Assembly: GCA_035498555.1 (NCBI GenBank) | Contig: DATKAB010000046.1 | Location: 1 to 45,002, forward strand | Length of the DNA: 45,002 bases | Source of the DNA: Candidatus Sulfotelmatobacter sp. | GTDB taxonomy: Bacteria; Eisenbacteria; RBG-16-71-46 | Direction: 5' to 3' | In this document: piece by piece, positions 24,623-33,471 of the stretch | Position numbering within the stretch: the first letter of the stretch is position 1 | Layout of the letters: each line of letters begins with the position of its first letter | Translations under genes and position numbers: made by a program | The notes under the pieces: generated by a model | The model's database searches: none | Seen by the model: only the letters and a program-made list of their open reading frames with translations | Told to the model about the DNA's origin: nothing

Positions 24623-25533
24623 TGCCCGCTCCAGCGCACGTCGCCCACCACCCGCCCCGCGGCCTCCACCCGGCCGGTCAACAGCCGCAGATTGTGCCAG
24701 CCCAGCACGATCACGTGCGCCACCGTGACCGCGAGCAGCACGCCCAGCGCGATCTCGGTGAGCGGCACGAGGCGCGCCGCGAGCGCCCCGCGTACCACGT
24801 GCAGCAGTGTGAGCAGTCCCACCAGCGCGCTCAGCACCACTCCGGTCAGCCGGCCGAACAGCGTGGGCTGGATGCGCACCGGGCCCACGAACAGATAGAG
24901 CCACGCGCCGCCCGCCAGCAGGATGCCGTAGCGAAGTCCGGCCATCGCGAACGCCCAGCCGGGCAGCAATCCCGCGGCGTACAGTCCGGCGAAAATGGCG
25001 AGATTGAAGACGATGTCCACCACCGGATCGAGCACGGTCCCGAGCGGCGTGCACTGATCCCAGCGCCGCGCCAGCGCGCCATCCGCAACGTCGGAAAGGG
25101 CCGCGATCACGAACGCCGAGAGCGCCAGCAGGAAGCGGCGCTCGAGCAGGAACAGCAGGATGCCGGGGAGCATCGCCAGCCGCAGCAGGGTGAGCGCGAT
25201 CGGCAGATTGATCGCCGACAGCCGGAAGCCCCGGCGGTCGCGAAGCAGGTCGAGCGAAGCGCTCACGCCGGCGAACGAGATGAGGATCATCGCCGCGGTG
25301 AGCAGGAACACTTCCACCCCGAGCTGCGGCTCGAGCCGCAACGCGACTGCCGCCGAGGCCACGAAGTCCACGGCGAAGAACACCAGCGCCAGGCTCCACA
25401 CGCTGCGCACCGCTCCCGGATTGGAGTCCCATGTGGCCCGGACGTGACGGCTGAGGGCGCGGGCGTAGCCGATCAGCGCGGCCGGGGCGAACCGCTGCCG
25501 GCGCAGCTCCTGAAGCTCGGTCTCGATGAACAT
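24619..25533 (-). CDS. CDP-alcohol phosphatidyltransferase family protein
   Basis: 304 residues from ATG 25533, with about eight hydrophobic helices. The complete catalytic signature is visible near residues 164-190: SDVADGALARRWDQCTPLG then TVLDPVVD, that is D-x2-D-G-x2-A-R-x8-G-x3-D-x3-D. This holds the metal-binding and catalytic aspartates that join a CDP-linked diacylglycerol or alcohol to an acceptor, making phospholipid in the inner membrane. The substrate (glycerol phosphate, inositol phosphate, serine or other) cannot be read. It is longer than PgsA (~180-200) because of an N-terminal extension with two extra helices (~40-100). The 149-base gap to the divergent glycosidase-like gene must hold both promoters; none is convincing. 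Confidence 0.9.
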   Translation of the reverse strand: MFIETELQELRRQRFAPAALIGYARALSRHVRATWDSNPGAVRSVWSLALVFFAVDFVASAAVALRLEPQLGVEVFLLTAAMILISFAGVSASLDLLRDRRGFRLSAINLPIALTLLRLAMLPGILLFLLERRFLLALSAFVIAALSDVADGALARRWDQCTPLGTVLDPVVDIVFNLAIFAGLYAAGLLPGWAFAMAGLRYGILLAGGAWLYLFVGPVRIQPTLFGRLTGVVLSALVGLLTLLHVVRGALAARLVPLTEIALGVLLAVTVAHVIVLGWHNLRLLTGRVEAAGRVVGDVRWSGH

Positions 25534-25682
25534 GCGGCCTCCCGGGTGGCGGACGGTTCGGGCGAAAGAGTACGCCGGCCTCCGGGCCACCCGCAATCGC
25601 GGCGCGACGCCCGATGCTAGAGTGACCAGCCGCCGTCACTCGATTCCGTCCGCACGAAACCATTCCGGAAGGGGGCGACCAC

Positions 25683-27725
25683 CTGAAGCGCCTGGGCTTC
25701 CTGTCGCTCGCCGCGCTGGTCTCGTGCTCGCCGGGCCCGCGCACCGCCGCGCCCGCCTTCGATCCCGAGCGAATTCCCGAGGCCTTCCGGCGGGCGAGCG
25801 GCGCCCTGATGGAACCGGGCGGGACGCGAGCCTGGCGCTTGACCGCGGAGGGTGGCTTCGACAACGGGGCCTGGCAGCTGCGGATGTCTCCTTCCGCCGG
25901 CGGCCTCGCCGCCGCGCCTCCGTCCCGAATCGCCGCTGAAGCGCGCTGGCTTCCGGTCCTGCGCTGGTCGCGCGCGGGGGCGGGCGTGCGCTGGGATTTT
26001 CTGGCGGTCGCAAGGGCCCTGACCGCGCCGCGCGATTCACAGCTGGTCGCGGTTGTCGAAATCACGGCCACGAACGACTCGACGGCGCCGGTCGCGGCGC
26101 GACTCGACCTGGTTCTCGCCCGGCGCGACGCGACGCCGGGATACGCGGCGTGGGACGCCGGTGAGGTCGCCCCGCGATGGGGTGGCGCCCGGTCGAGCCG
26201 CGTGGCGCACGCGTGGGCGGAGGGCGCGTCGGGCGACTCGCTGGCCGAAACCTGGAATCTGGCGCCCGGCGGGAAACGGACGATTCGGCTGGTGCTCCCC
26301 TCCTATCCCATGCCCGAGCGCGAGCTCGCGCGCTGGGCCGATCGTCCGGCCGCCGCGCTCGCCGAGGACGAGCGGCGGCACTGGAGCGCCGAGCTCGAGC
26401 GTGGCGCCCGGTTCGAGCTCAGCGATCCTGAAGTCGAGAACGCTTTGCGCGCGGCGATGGTGGTGCTGCTCTGCTGCCGGGAACGTCAATCCGGGGTCTG
26501 GGTCCCGATCGGCGGGCCGTTCCAGTATCGCGACGTCTGGCTGCGCGACGGCGCGCGCGCGATCGCGGCGCTCTCGGTCGCGGGTCAGACCGAGGTCGCG
26601 CGCCGACTCACCGCGGGTTTGCTGGCGTTCCAGTGGCCGAACGGCGCGTTCCTCAGCCAGCGCGGACAGCTCGACGGCACCGGGCAGGCACTGTGGGCGA
26701 TGGAACAGTGCCTGTTGCGCCCGGCGCCCGCGCCGGAGCTTCAGCGCTTCGCGGAGTCGGCGATGCGCGCCCACCGCTGGCTGGATGCCGAGCGCGAGCG
26801 GGGCGATCCCGCCCACGAGCGATTCCCACGCATGCTGCCGTTCGCCGAACCGCGCGACGCCGAGCTGACGCGGGCACAGCTCCTTGGCAACGACGCCTGG
26901 GCGATCGCCGGCGAGCGCGCGGCGGCGCGCCTGCTCGCGGCGGCGCGTCGGTCAGACGACGCGCGCGAGGTCGAATCGGCGCGCGACCGCTATCGGGTCG
27001 AGTTCGCCGCGGCTCTCGAGAAGAGCGGGCAGCCCGATCTCCCGCCCTCCTGGCAGGGCGTGGGGCGCGACTGGGGCGCCTACGCCGCGGCCTGGCCATG
27101 CGGCGCGATCCCGCCGGGCGATGCGCGCGCCGCCAGGTTCGCCGAGCGCGTCTGGCGCGAAGGCGGCGGCGCGGGGCTCACGTTCTACGCCTCGCCCGAT
27201 TCCTTGCACGGCTATCTCGGCGCCGATCTCGGCGTGTGGGCGATGCTCGCGGGACGGCGCGCCGAAGCCGAAAGCGTGCTCGCCGCCCAGCTCCGCTGGC
27301 GCACCGCGAGCGGCGGCGGCGCCGAGTTGTTCAGCCGCGACGGCGATTTCGGCGTCAATTTCCCGCCGCACCCGAGCGCCGCCGCCTCGCTGTGGATGCT
27401 GGTGCGGAACGCGGTGATCTTCGATGACGACGACACGCTCCGACTGACGCTCGGCGCGCGCGATCGCTGGTGGCAGGGGGCGAAGATCACCCGCGCCCCG
27501 ACCCGATGGGGCGCGCTGCAGCTCGAGTTCTCCCGGCACGGAAGCGAGGCCCGCTGGGCCTGGAGCCAGGTCCCGGTCTGGACCACGCTCACGCTCCCGC
27601 CTGGCACGCGCCTGGCCGCGCCGCCGGCGGCTCCGCTCCGTGGCGCCGCCGGCGACACGCGCGTGCTCGCCCCACCCGGCTCTCGGTCGGCGATCGCGAC
27701 GATCGTGGAGCCGGTGGACCGATGA
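25683..27725 (+). CDS. Six-hairpin glycosidase-like lipoprotein (probable CTG start)
   Basis: The conserved frame clearly begins before the first ATG (25809). From CTG 25683 it encodes LKRLGFLSLAALVSC, a textbook lipoprotein signal with lipobox LVSC, with GGAAGGGGG 8 or so bases upstream and no ATG/GTG/TTG between it and the in-frame TGA at 25623. That gives 680 residues. The N-terminal beta region (~40-200) precedes an (alpha/alpha)6 toroid: YRDVWLRDGARAIAALSVAG (~280-300), FQWPNGAFLSQRGQLDGTGQALWAMEQ, LLGNDAWAIAGERAA, and WAMLAGRRAEAE near the end. This resembles GH15/GH63-type glucoamylase-like enzymes; catalytic acids cannot be assigned with certainty. It would be anchored in the outer or inner membrane. 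It overlaps the next gene (ATGA). Confidence 0.76.
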   Translation: MKRLGFLSLAALVSCSPGPRTAAPAFDPERIPEAFRRASGALMEPGGTRAWRLTAEGGFDNGAWQLRMSPSAGGLAAAPPSRIAAEARWLPVLRWSRAGAGVRWDFLAVARALTAPRDSQLVAVVEITATNDSTAPVAARLDLVLARRDATPGYAAWDAGEVAPRWGGARSSRVAHAWAEGASGDSLAETWNLAPGGKRTIRLVLPSYPMPERELARWADRPAAALAEDERRHWSAELERGARFELSDPEVENALRAAMVVLLCCRERQSGVWVPIGGPFQYRDVWLRDGARAIAALSVAGQTEVARRLTAGLLAFQWPNGAFLSQRGQLDGTGQALWAMEQCLLRPAPAPELQRFAESAMRAHRWLDAERERGDPAHERFPRMLPFAEPRDAELTRAQLLGNDAWAIAGERAAARLLAAARRSDDAREVESARDRYRVEFAAALEKSGQPDLPPSWQGVGRDWGAYAAAWPCGAIPPGDARAARFAERVWREGGGAGLTFYASPDSLHGYLGADLGVWAMLAGRRAEAESVLAAQLRWRTASGGGAELFSRDGDFGVNFPPHPSAAASLWMLVRNAVIFDDDDTLRLTLGARDRWWQGAKITRAPTRWGALQLEFSRHGSEARWAWSQVPVWTTLTLPPGTRLAAPPAAPLRGAAGDTRVLAPPGSRSAIATIVEPVDR

Positions 27726-28396
27726 AGCGTTCCCGCCCCGTCCGGCCGAAGTCACGCCTCGCGCCGCGACCGGCCGGCCGCGACGCCGCGACGCGCCGGC
27801 GTGGAGCGCGAGTGCCGTGGCTGCTCGGCTCGCTGACCCTGGCGGTTCTGGCGGCATTCGCCGCGTGGCGCGCGATGCCCGGCCGTCGCGAGGCGCGCCC
27901 GACCGGGCTCCCGTCGGTCTCGGCGTCCGCGGCGCTGGATTCGCTCCAGGCCCTCGACGACCAGGGACGCTCCTACGACCTGGTTCCCTACGCGCGGCTG
28001 CTCATGTCGCTCGCGCCCCAGAATTCGTTCGAGTTCCACGCGCGCTTTGCCGCCGCGCTCCAGAACGCGGCGATCGAGTCGCGACGGCAGGACGGAGTGT
28101 TGCGACCGCGGACGCGCTCATCGGTCGAGCGAATCGGCTTCCTGCGCGAGACGCTGAGCGAGCTGGATCGCGCCGAGGCGCTGGCACCCGATGCCGAGCG
28201 CCGCGGCGCGGTCGCCACCACGCGCGCCGAGGTGCTCGGGCTCTGGGGCTTCGAGCGTGAATCCCTGCTCGAGTTCCGGCGCGCCAACCGCTTCCATCCA
28301 CTCGACCAGAAGGCACTGGGCGAAGCGGCCTGGGTGCGCGCCATGCTCGCCGATCCGACCCAGGCGATCCCCTCGCCCGCCAATCCCGTACGCTGA
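27722..28396 (+). CDS. Small membrane-anchored helical protein
   Basis: 224 residues from ATG 27722, 4-base overlap with the glycosidase-like gene. The first 32 residues are very basic (RSRPVRPKSRLAPRPAGR); one membrane helix follows (WLLGSLTLAVLAAFAAWRA, ~34-52), then an exported all-helical part with a possible TPR-like pairing: DSLQALDDQGRSYDLVPYARLLMSLAP, LSELDRAEALAPDAERRGAVATTRAEVLGLWGFERESLLEFRRA. It is not recognised as a known family. Tight coupling suggests it works with the glycosidase-like lipoprotein, perhaps as an assembly or scaffold partner. It converges on ppdK with a 10-base gap and no terminator. Confidence 0.72.
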   Translation: MKRSRPVRPKSRLAPRPAGRDAATRRRGARVPWLLGSLTLAVLAAFAAWRAMPGRREARPTGLPSVSASAALDSLQALDDQGRSYDLVPYARLLMSLAPQNSFEFHARFAAALQNAAIESRRQDGVLRPRTRSSVERIGFLRETLSELDRAEALAPDAERRGAVATTRAEVLGLWGFERESLLEFRRANRFHPLDQKALGEAAWVRAMLADPTQAIPSPANPVR

Positions 28397-28406
28397 CCGG
28401 GGCCGG

Positions 28407-31286
28407 TCAGCGCTGGTCGCTGCCGGCGGCGCGCCCCCGGACCGCGGCCTGAGCCGCCGCGAGCCGCGCGATCGGAACCCGGAACGGCGAGCAGGAGACG
28501 TAGTTGAGCGCCGCGCCGTCGCAGAATTCCACGCTGGCCGGATCGCCCCCGTGTTCGCCGCAGATGCCGATCTTCAGGCTGGCTCGCTGCGCCCGGCCGC
28601 GATCCACCGCCCACTTCATGAGCGCGCCGACGCCCTCGACGTCGATCGAGACGAACGGATCGGCCGCCAGCACCTTGCGCGCCACGTACTCGGGCAGGAA
28701 CTTGCCAGCATCGTCGCGCGAGAAGCCGAACGTCATCTGAGTGAGGTCGTTGGTGCCGAACGAGAAGAACTCGGCGACCTCGGCGACGCGATCGGCGGTG
28801 ATCGCGGCGCGCGGCACCTCGATCATGGTGCCGACCAGGTATTCGACCCTCTGGCCCGAACGCGCGAGGACGTCTTCCGCCACCCGGCGAACGATCGCCG
28901 CCTGGTCCTTCAACTCGTTCACGTGACCGACCAGCGGAATCATCACCTCGGGCACCACGCGCACGCCCTTCTTCGCGCACTCGGTGGCGGCCTCGAAGAT
29001 CGCGCGCGCCTGCATCTCGGTGATCTCGGGATAGGTGATGCCGAGACGGCAGCCGCGATGGCCGAGCATGGGGTTGAATTCGTGCAGCTCTTCGACCCGC
29101 TGGAGCAGGTCGGGCAGGCCGCGCTTCAAGCCGGCGACGGTGAGCCGGTACTGCTTGGCCATCTCCTTCTTCTGGGCCGGAGTGGCGCGGGGCAGTCGCG
29201 CGATGTCCACCATCAGGTCCTCGCGCTTGGGCAGGAACTCGTGGAGCGGCGGATCGAGGGTGCGAATCGTGACCGGGTAGCCGTCCATCGCCGTGAACAG
29301 GCCGCGGAAGTCGGCGCGCTGGAGCGGCAGGAGCTTCGCCAGCGCCTGCCGGTACTCGCGCTCGGGACCGGCCAGCTGCTTCTTGAGCGCCGCGATCTCC
29401 GGCCGGATCCGCGCGGCGGCCAGCCGATCGGCGCCCTCGAGCTCCGCGGTCTTCGCGGCGAGCCGCTCGCGCAGCAGCTTGGCGCGCGGCGCGCTCATGA
29501 TCATCTGCACCACCCACGGCAGGCGATCCTCGGCGAAGAACATGTGCTCGGTGCGGCACAGCCCGATCCCTTCGGCCCCGAACGCGCGCGCCTGTTTCGC
29601 GTCGCGCGGAATGTCGGCGTTGGCGCGCACCTTGAGACGCCGCAGCTCGTCGGCCCAGCCCATGAAGGTGCCGAACTCGCCGGTCACCTCGGCTTCGATC
29701 GTCGGCGCCTGCCCCAGGTAGACGCGCCCGGTCGAGCCGTCGATCGAGAGCCACTCGCCTTCGCGCACCGTGCGGCCTTCCACGGTCAGCGAGCGTGCCC
29801 GGTCGTCGACGCGGATCCCGCCCGCGCCGCACACGCACGGCGTGCCCATGCCGCGCGCCACCACCGCCGCGTGGGAGGTGAGCCCGCCGGTCGAGGTGAG
29901 AATGCCCTGCGCGGCGTCCATGCCGTGAATGTCGTCGGGAGTGGTCTCCTTCCTCACCAGCAGCACCTTCTTCCCGTCATGACCCCACTCGGCGGCGGTG
30001 TCGGCGTCGAACACCGCCATGCCGACTGCCGCGCCCGGCGACGCGGCGAGTCCGGTGGCGAGCAGCGGGAGCTTCGCCTTCGGATCGAGGCGCGGGTGAA
30101 GCAGCTGATCGAGCGACGCGGGCTCCACGCGCAGCACGGCTTCCTCGCGTGAGATCAGGCCCTCGCCCACCATCTCCACGGCGATCCGCACCGCGGCCTG
30201 CGCGGTGCGCTTGCCGGTGCGGGTCTGGAGCAGGAACAGGCGGCTGTCCTCGATCGTGAACTCGAAGTCCTGCACGTCGCGATAGTGCTTCTCGAGGCGC
30301 TTGGTGATCTCGTGGAGCTGGCGGAACGCCGACGGCATCTCGCGCTCGAGATCGGAGATCGGATGCGGAGTGCGCACGCCCGCCACCACGTCCTCACCCT
30401 GCGCGTTGGTGAGGTACTCGCCGTAAAACTGATTCTCGCCGGTGGCCGGATTGCGCGTGAACCCCACGCCGGTCGCCGAGGTCTCGCCCATGTTGCCGAA
30501 CACCATGGCCTGCACGTTGACGGCGGTGCCGAGATCGTCCGAGATGCGATTCTGCTTGCGGTAGTAGATCGCGCGATCGTTCATCCACGAGCGGAACACC
30601 GCGTCGCGCGCGAGCGTGAGCTGTTCGCGGGGTTCCTGCGGGAATTCACGGCCGGTGCGCTTCCTGACCAGCGCCTTGAATTCGCCGACCAGCTTCTCGA
30701 GATCCGCAGTCGAGAGGTCCTGGTCGGTCTTCGCCTTGCGGCGACGCTTGAACGACTCGAGGTGCTCCTCGAAGTCGCGCTTCTCGAGCCCGAGCACCAC
30801 CGAGCCGAACATCTGCAGGAACCGCCGGTAGCAGTCCCAGGCGAAGCGGGAATTCCCGGTTCGCTCGGCGAGCCCGTGGACCGAGCGGTCGTTGAGCCCG
30901 AGGTTGAGGACGGTGTCCATCATGCCGGGCATCGAGAACTTGGCGCCCGAGCGTACCGACACGAGCAGTGGGTCGCGGGCCTCGCCCAGGGTCTTCGCCA
31001 TGCGACGCTCGAGCTGCGCCAGCGCCGCGTCCTGCTGCGCCTCGAAGCCTTGGGGCAGCGTGCGACCGTGGGCGTAGTACCAGCGGCAGACTTCGGTGCT
31101 GATGGTGAACCCTGGCGGCACCGGCACGCCGGCGTTGGTCATCTCGGCGAGCCCGGCGCCCTTGCCGCCGAGCAGGTCGCGCATCGAGGCGTTCCCGTCC
31201 GCCTTTCCCTCACCGAACGCGAAGACAAAGGTGGTGGTGGCGGCGGGTTCGGCGGTGGTCATCACTTCGGCAGGGCTCTCCGTCAC
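28407..31286 (-). CDS. ppdK: Pyruvate, phosphate dikinase
   Basis: 959 residues from GTG 31286, with AAGGAGG about 11 bases upstream. It interconverts pyruvate + ATP + Pi with PEP + AMP + PPi. The N-terminal ATP-grasp part shows LLGGKGAGLAEM (~40-51), VSVRSGAKFSMPGMMDTVLNLG (~109-130) and GFTRNPATGENQFYGEYL. The swivelling domain has the phospho-histidine in GGLTSHAAVVARGMGTPCVCG (~470). The PEP/pyruvate-binding barrel has GLCRTEHMFF, GTMIEVPRAA, FFSFGTNDLTQMTFGFSRDD and the catalytic Cys in NYVSCSPFRVPIARLAAAQ (~930). It is slightly longer than the usual ~880-900 because of an acidic N-terminal leader and a 'KTAELEGADRLAAARIRPE' helix insertion in the barrel domain. It is complete and probably active. 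Confidence 0.97.
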   Translation of the reverse strand: MTESPAEVMTTAEPAATTTFVFAFGEGKADGNASMRDLLGGKGAGLAEMTNAGVPVPPGFTISTEVCRWYYAHGRTLPQGFEAQQDAALAQLERRMAKTLGEARDPLLVSVRSGAKFSMPGMMDTVLNLGLNDRSVHGLAERTGNSRFAWDCYRRFLQMFGSVVLGLEKRDFEEHLESFKRRRKAKTDQDLSTADLEKLVGEFKALVRKRTGREFPQEPREQLTLARDAVFRSWMNDRAIYYRKQNRISDDLGTAVNVQAMVFGNMGETSATGVGFTRNPATGENQFYGEYLTNAQGEDVVAGVRTPHPISDLEREMPSAFRQLHEITKRLEKHYRDVQDFEFTIEDSRLFLLQTRTGKRTAQAAVRIAVEMVGEGLISREEAVLRVEPASLDQLLHPRLDPKAKLPLLATGLAASPGAAVGMAVFDADTAAEWGHDGKKVLLVRKETTPDDIHGMDAAQGILTSTGGLTSHAAVVARGMGTPCVCGAGGIRVDDRARSLTVEGRTVREGEWLSIDGSTGRVYLGQAPTIEAEVTGEFGTFMGWADELRRLKVRANADIPRDAKQARAFGAEGIGLCRTEHMFFAEDRLPWVVQMIMSAPRAKLLRERLAAKTAELEGADRLAAARIRPEIAALKKQLAGPEREYRQALAKLLPLQRADFRGLFTAMDGYPVTIRTLDPPLHEFLPKREDLMVDIARLPRATPAQKKEMAKQYRLTVAGLKRGLPDLLQRVEELHEFNPMLGHRGCRLGITYPEITEMQARAIFEAATECAKKGVRVVPEVMIPLVGHVNELKDQAAIVRRVAEDVLARSGQRVEYLVGTMIEVPRAAITADRVAEVAEFFSFGTNDLTQMTFGFSRDDAGKFLPEYVARKVLAADPFVSIDVEGVGALMKWAVDRGRAQRASLKIGICGEHGGDPASVEFCDGAALNYVSCSPFRVPIARLAAAQAAVRGRAAGSDQR

Positions 31287-31319
31287 GGGCTTCGCTCCTC
31301 CTTGATGTGGGTCGAGGGC

Positions 31320-31348
31320 AGGATAGTCGCCGCCCGCCGCCGCCTCAA
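31320..31348 (-). promoter_or_regulatory. Probable promoter of ppdK
   Basis: Minus strand TTGAGG (31348-31343), 17-base spacer, TATCCT (31325-31320), four of six matches at each box. It would start transcription near 31313, about 27 bases before the GTG, with the strong AAGGAGG in between. It begins right after the stop of the upstream M16 gene (31351). Confidence 0.5.
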
Positions 31349-31350
31349 AC

Positions 31351-33471
31351 TCAGTTCTTGGGCTGTCCCGAGCTGGCCGGACGCTGGAATTCGGTGTCCG
31401 GAATGTCGCTGTTCAGCTCGGCGCGCGTCACCTTGAGCTGCAGCACCGTGCGGTCCTCGATCTGGCGCTCCTCCTCGAACGGCAGCAGCACGCCGTCCAC
31501 CCTGCGCAGGTCGCGATAGATCCTTCGCGCCATCAGCCGGCTGCCGCGACCGCTTTCCTCGTTCTGATCCATCCCTATCACCCGGGCGCTGTCGGGACTC
31601 AAGTAGAGACGGCGGCGCTCTCCTCCCAGCGTCACGTCGAGCACGTGTACCTCGCGGCCGTCGAGCCGGGCCGCCCCGCGCGAGGCCAGCTTGGCCTGCG
31701 GATCGGCCAGCGAGAGGAGCAGGTGCGGCACGTCCGAGCTGAAGCCCGATTTCAGCGCGCGTAGTCCGATCGAATCGGCGTCCTGGAGACTCCCGTCGGG
31801 CGCCAGCGACCATGCGCGATCGCCGTTCAGCACCTGGCGGGTTTCGAACGATTCGAATGAGGTCAGGAACACCATGCGGTCCGGCTCCTTTCGGAGCTGC
31901 CGCATCTGCCCGTGCAGGGCGCGGCCCTCGAGCTGAATGGTCATGTCGCATTCCAACAACGAGCTTTTGATCGCCCGGAGCTTCTGCAGTCCGCCGTGCG
32001 CCGCGATCGCTCGCGCCGCCCACTCCTTCCCCAGCCGCTCGTCGTCCGGCGTCGGGGCTTGCATCGTGTCGCGTTCCGCCAGCGAGAGCTCGGCCGGGGG
32101 CTGATCGAGGGGAATCACGTCGAGATGGCCGAGCCGCAGGAGCGGGGTGCGGAGCCGCGCGGCCGGCCCGACCACCGCGAGCGCGGGATGATCGAGGTCG
32201 AGGCCGCGGGCGAGCGCGGCGCTCACCGAAGCGGGAGTCAGAGCGGCCGCTCGTTCCGGATAGTCGTCGAGCGCGCGAGTGGGATCGTCGCTTTCGAGAT
32301 CGGCGGCCAGCCATTGCGACAGCAACCCGGCCAGGGTCTCGAAGCGCAACGGATAGGTGGCGATGATCTGATGGCGCAGCGTCGCCAGCGGCTTCTCGGG
32401 AACCGTGGCGATCGCGGCGCGCATCGCACGCCTCACGCGCGCCACCGCCGCCGGCACCGAATCGGCCGGCGCCGAGAATCCCACCACCAGCATGCCGCCG
32501 GCGCGGACCTGGCTCAGCGCCACGTCGACGTGCGACGGAACGCGCGGCTTGAGCGCCTGCTGGAGCGTGGACTCGAGCAGGCTCGCGCCCGCGATGCGGT
32601 CGAGCTGGTCGGCGGCGCCGCTCCCCGGCGTGCGCCAGCCGATCCGCACCTCGGCGTTGGTCATCTCGGGCCGATCGATGAGACGCGAGCGCACCTCGGT
32701 CGGGCCGGAAGGCGCAGCCTCGGCCGCCGGCGTGGAGCCCTTCCCCGACCAGTGCGCGAAGGCCTGCTCGGCGAGCGTGAACGCGCGCTCCGCGGTGACG
32801 TCGCCGGCGATCCCCAGCACCGCCTGATTGGGGCGGTAGTGGTCGCGGTAGAAGTTTCGGGCGGTCTCACGCGTGGCGCTGAGCAGCGTGCCGAGCGTGC
32901 CCCCCGGAGGACGCGCGGCCGCGACTCCCGGCAGCACCGCCGGCCAGATCTGCTCGTCGGCCACCGCCGCCGGATCGAAGTGCTGCTGAACCAGGGCGCG
33001 AGCCGCCTGATTGCTGATCGAAAGAAAGCGCGAGTCATCGAACACCGGATTGACCACCGCGTCGGCCAGCAGATCGAGACCGCTGTCGAGATCCTGCGGC
33101 AGATACGCCGCCGCGACCGACGCGAACTCACGCGACGCGCTGGCCGCGAAGCTTCCACCCACGCGCTGGAGATCCTGGTCGAACGACGCGGCGGAGCGCG
33201 AGGTGGTGCCCTGATCGAGCATGCGCGCCGTGAGCGTGGCGGCGCCGGATTCCGCATCGCCCTCGGCCGACACCCCGGCCGCCAGCCGCAGCTGAACCTG
33301 GACGAGCCCGCAGCCGGGCCGGGGGAACACCACCACGCGAAGGCCGTTGCCGAGCGTACGCTGCTGGGGCGGCGCCAGCCGGAACTCGGAAGCCGCCAGC
33401 GTGGCTCCCGGCACCGCCAGCGCCAGGACCGCGAACGCGGCGAGCGGCGCGGAAATCTTCCGGGCTCTCAT
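31351..33471 (-). CDS. M16-family (insulinase-like) protein, zinc motif lost
   Basis: 706 residues from ATG 33471 (ATGA overlap with its partner). A signal peptide ends at TLAA (~26). M16 fold landmarks are LGNGLRVVVFPRPGCGLVQVQLRLAAGVSAEG (~39-70), YRDHYRPNQAVLGIAGDVT (~195) and a second M16 half up to ~480. In place of HxxEH, at ATLTARMLDQGTT (~78), both histidines and the glutamate are replaced (T, A, R). This is the pattern of inactive partner subunits. Residues ~500-706 add an outer-membrane lipoprotein-sorting-like or scaffold domain (AIAAHGGLQKLRAIKSSLLE, EPDRMVFLTSFE, KVTRAELNSDIPDTEF). As a periplasmic non-peptidase it probably forms a half of a chamber with its neighbour. Confidence 0.87.
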   Translation of the reverse strand: MRARKISAPLAAFAVLALAVPGATLAASEFRLAPPQQRTLGNGLRVVVFPRPGCGLVQVQLRLAAGVSAEGDAESGAATLTARMLDQGTTSRSAASFDQDLQRVGGSFAASASREFASVAAAYLPQDLDSGLDLLADAVVNPVFDDSRFLSISNQAARALVQQHFDPAAVADEQIWPAVLPGVAAARPPGGTLGTLLSATRETARNFYRDHYRPNQAVLGIAGDVTAERAFTLAEQAFAHWSGKGSTPAAEAAPSGPTEVRSRLIDRPEMTNAEVRIGWRTPGSGAADQLDRIAGASLLESTLQQALKPRVPSHVDVALSQVRAGGMLVVGFSAPADSVPAAVARVRRAMRAAIATVPEKPLATLRHQIIATYPLRFETLAGLLSQWLAADLESDDPTRALDDYPERAAALTPASVSAALARGLDLDHPALAVVGPAARLRTPLLRLGHLDVIPLDQPPAELSLAERDTMQAPTPDDERLGKEWAARAIAAHGGLQKLRAIKSSLLECDMTIQLEGRALHGQMRQLRKEPDRMVFLTSFESFETRQVLNGDRAWSLAPDGSLQDADSIGLRALKSGFSSDVPHLLLSLADPQAKLASRGAARLDGREVHVLDVTLGGERRRLYLSPDSARVIGMDQNEESGRGSRLMARRIYRDLRRVDGVLLPFEEERQIEDRTVLQLKVTRAELNSDIPDTEFQRPASSGQPKN

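Noticed and set aside
25534-25682. Promoter TTGCGG-N18-TACTCT on the minus strand for the phosphatidyltransferase gene
   Set aside because: The -10 box matches only three bases; too weak to list as a feature.
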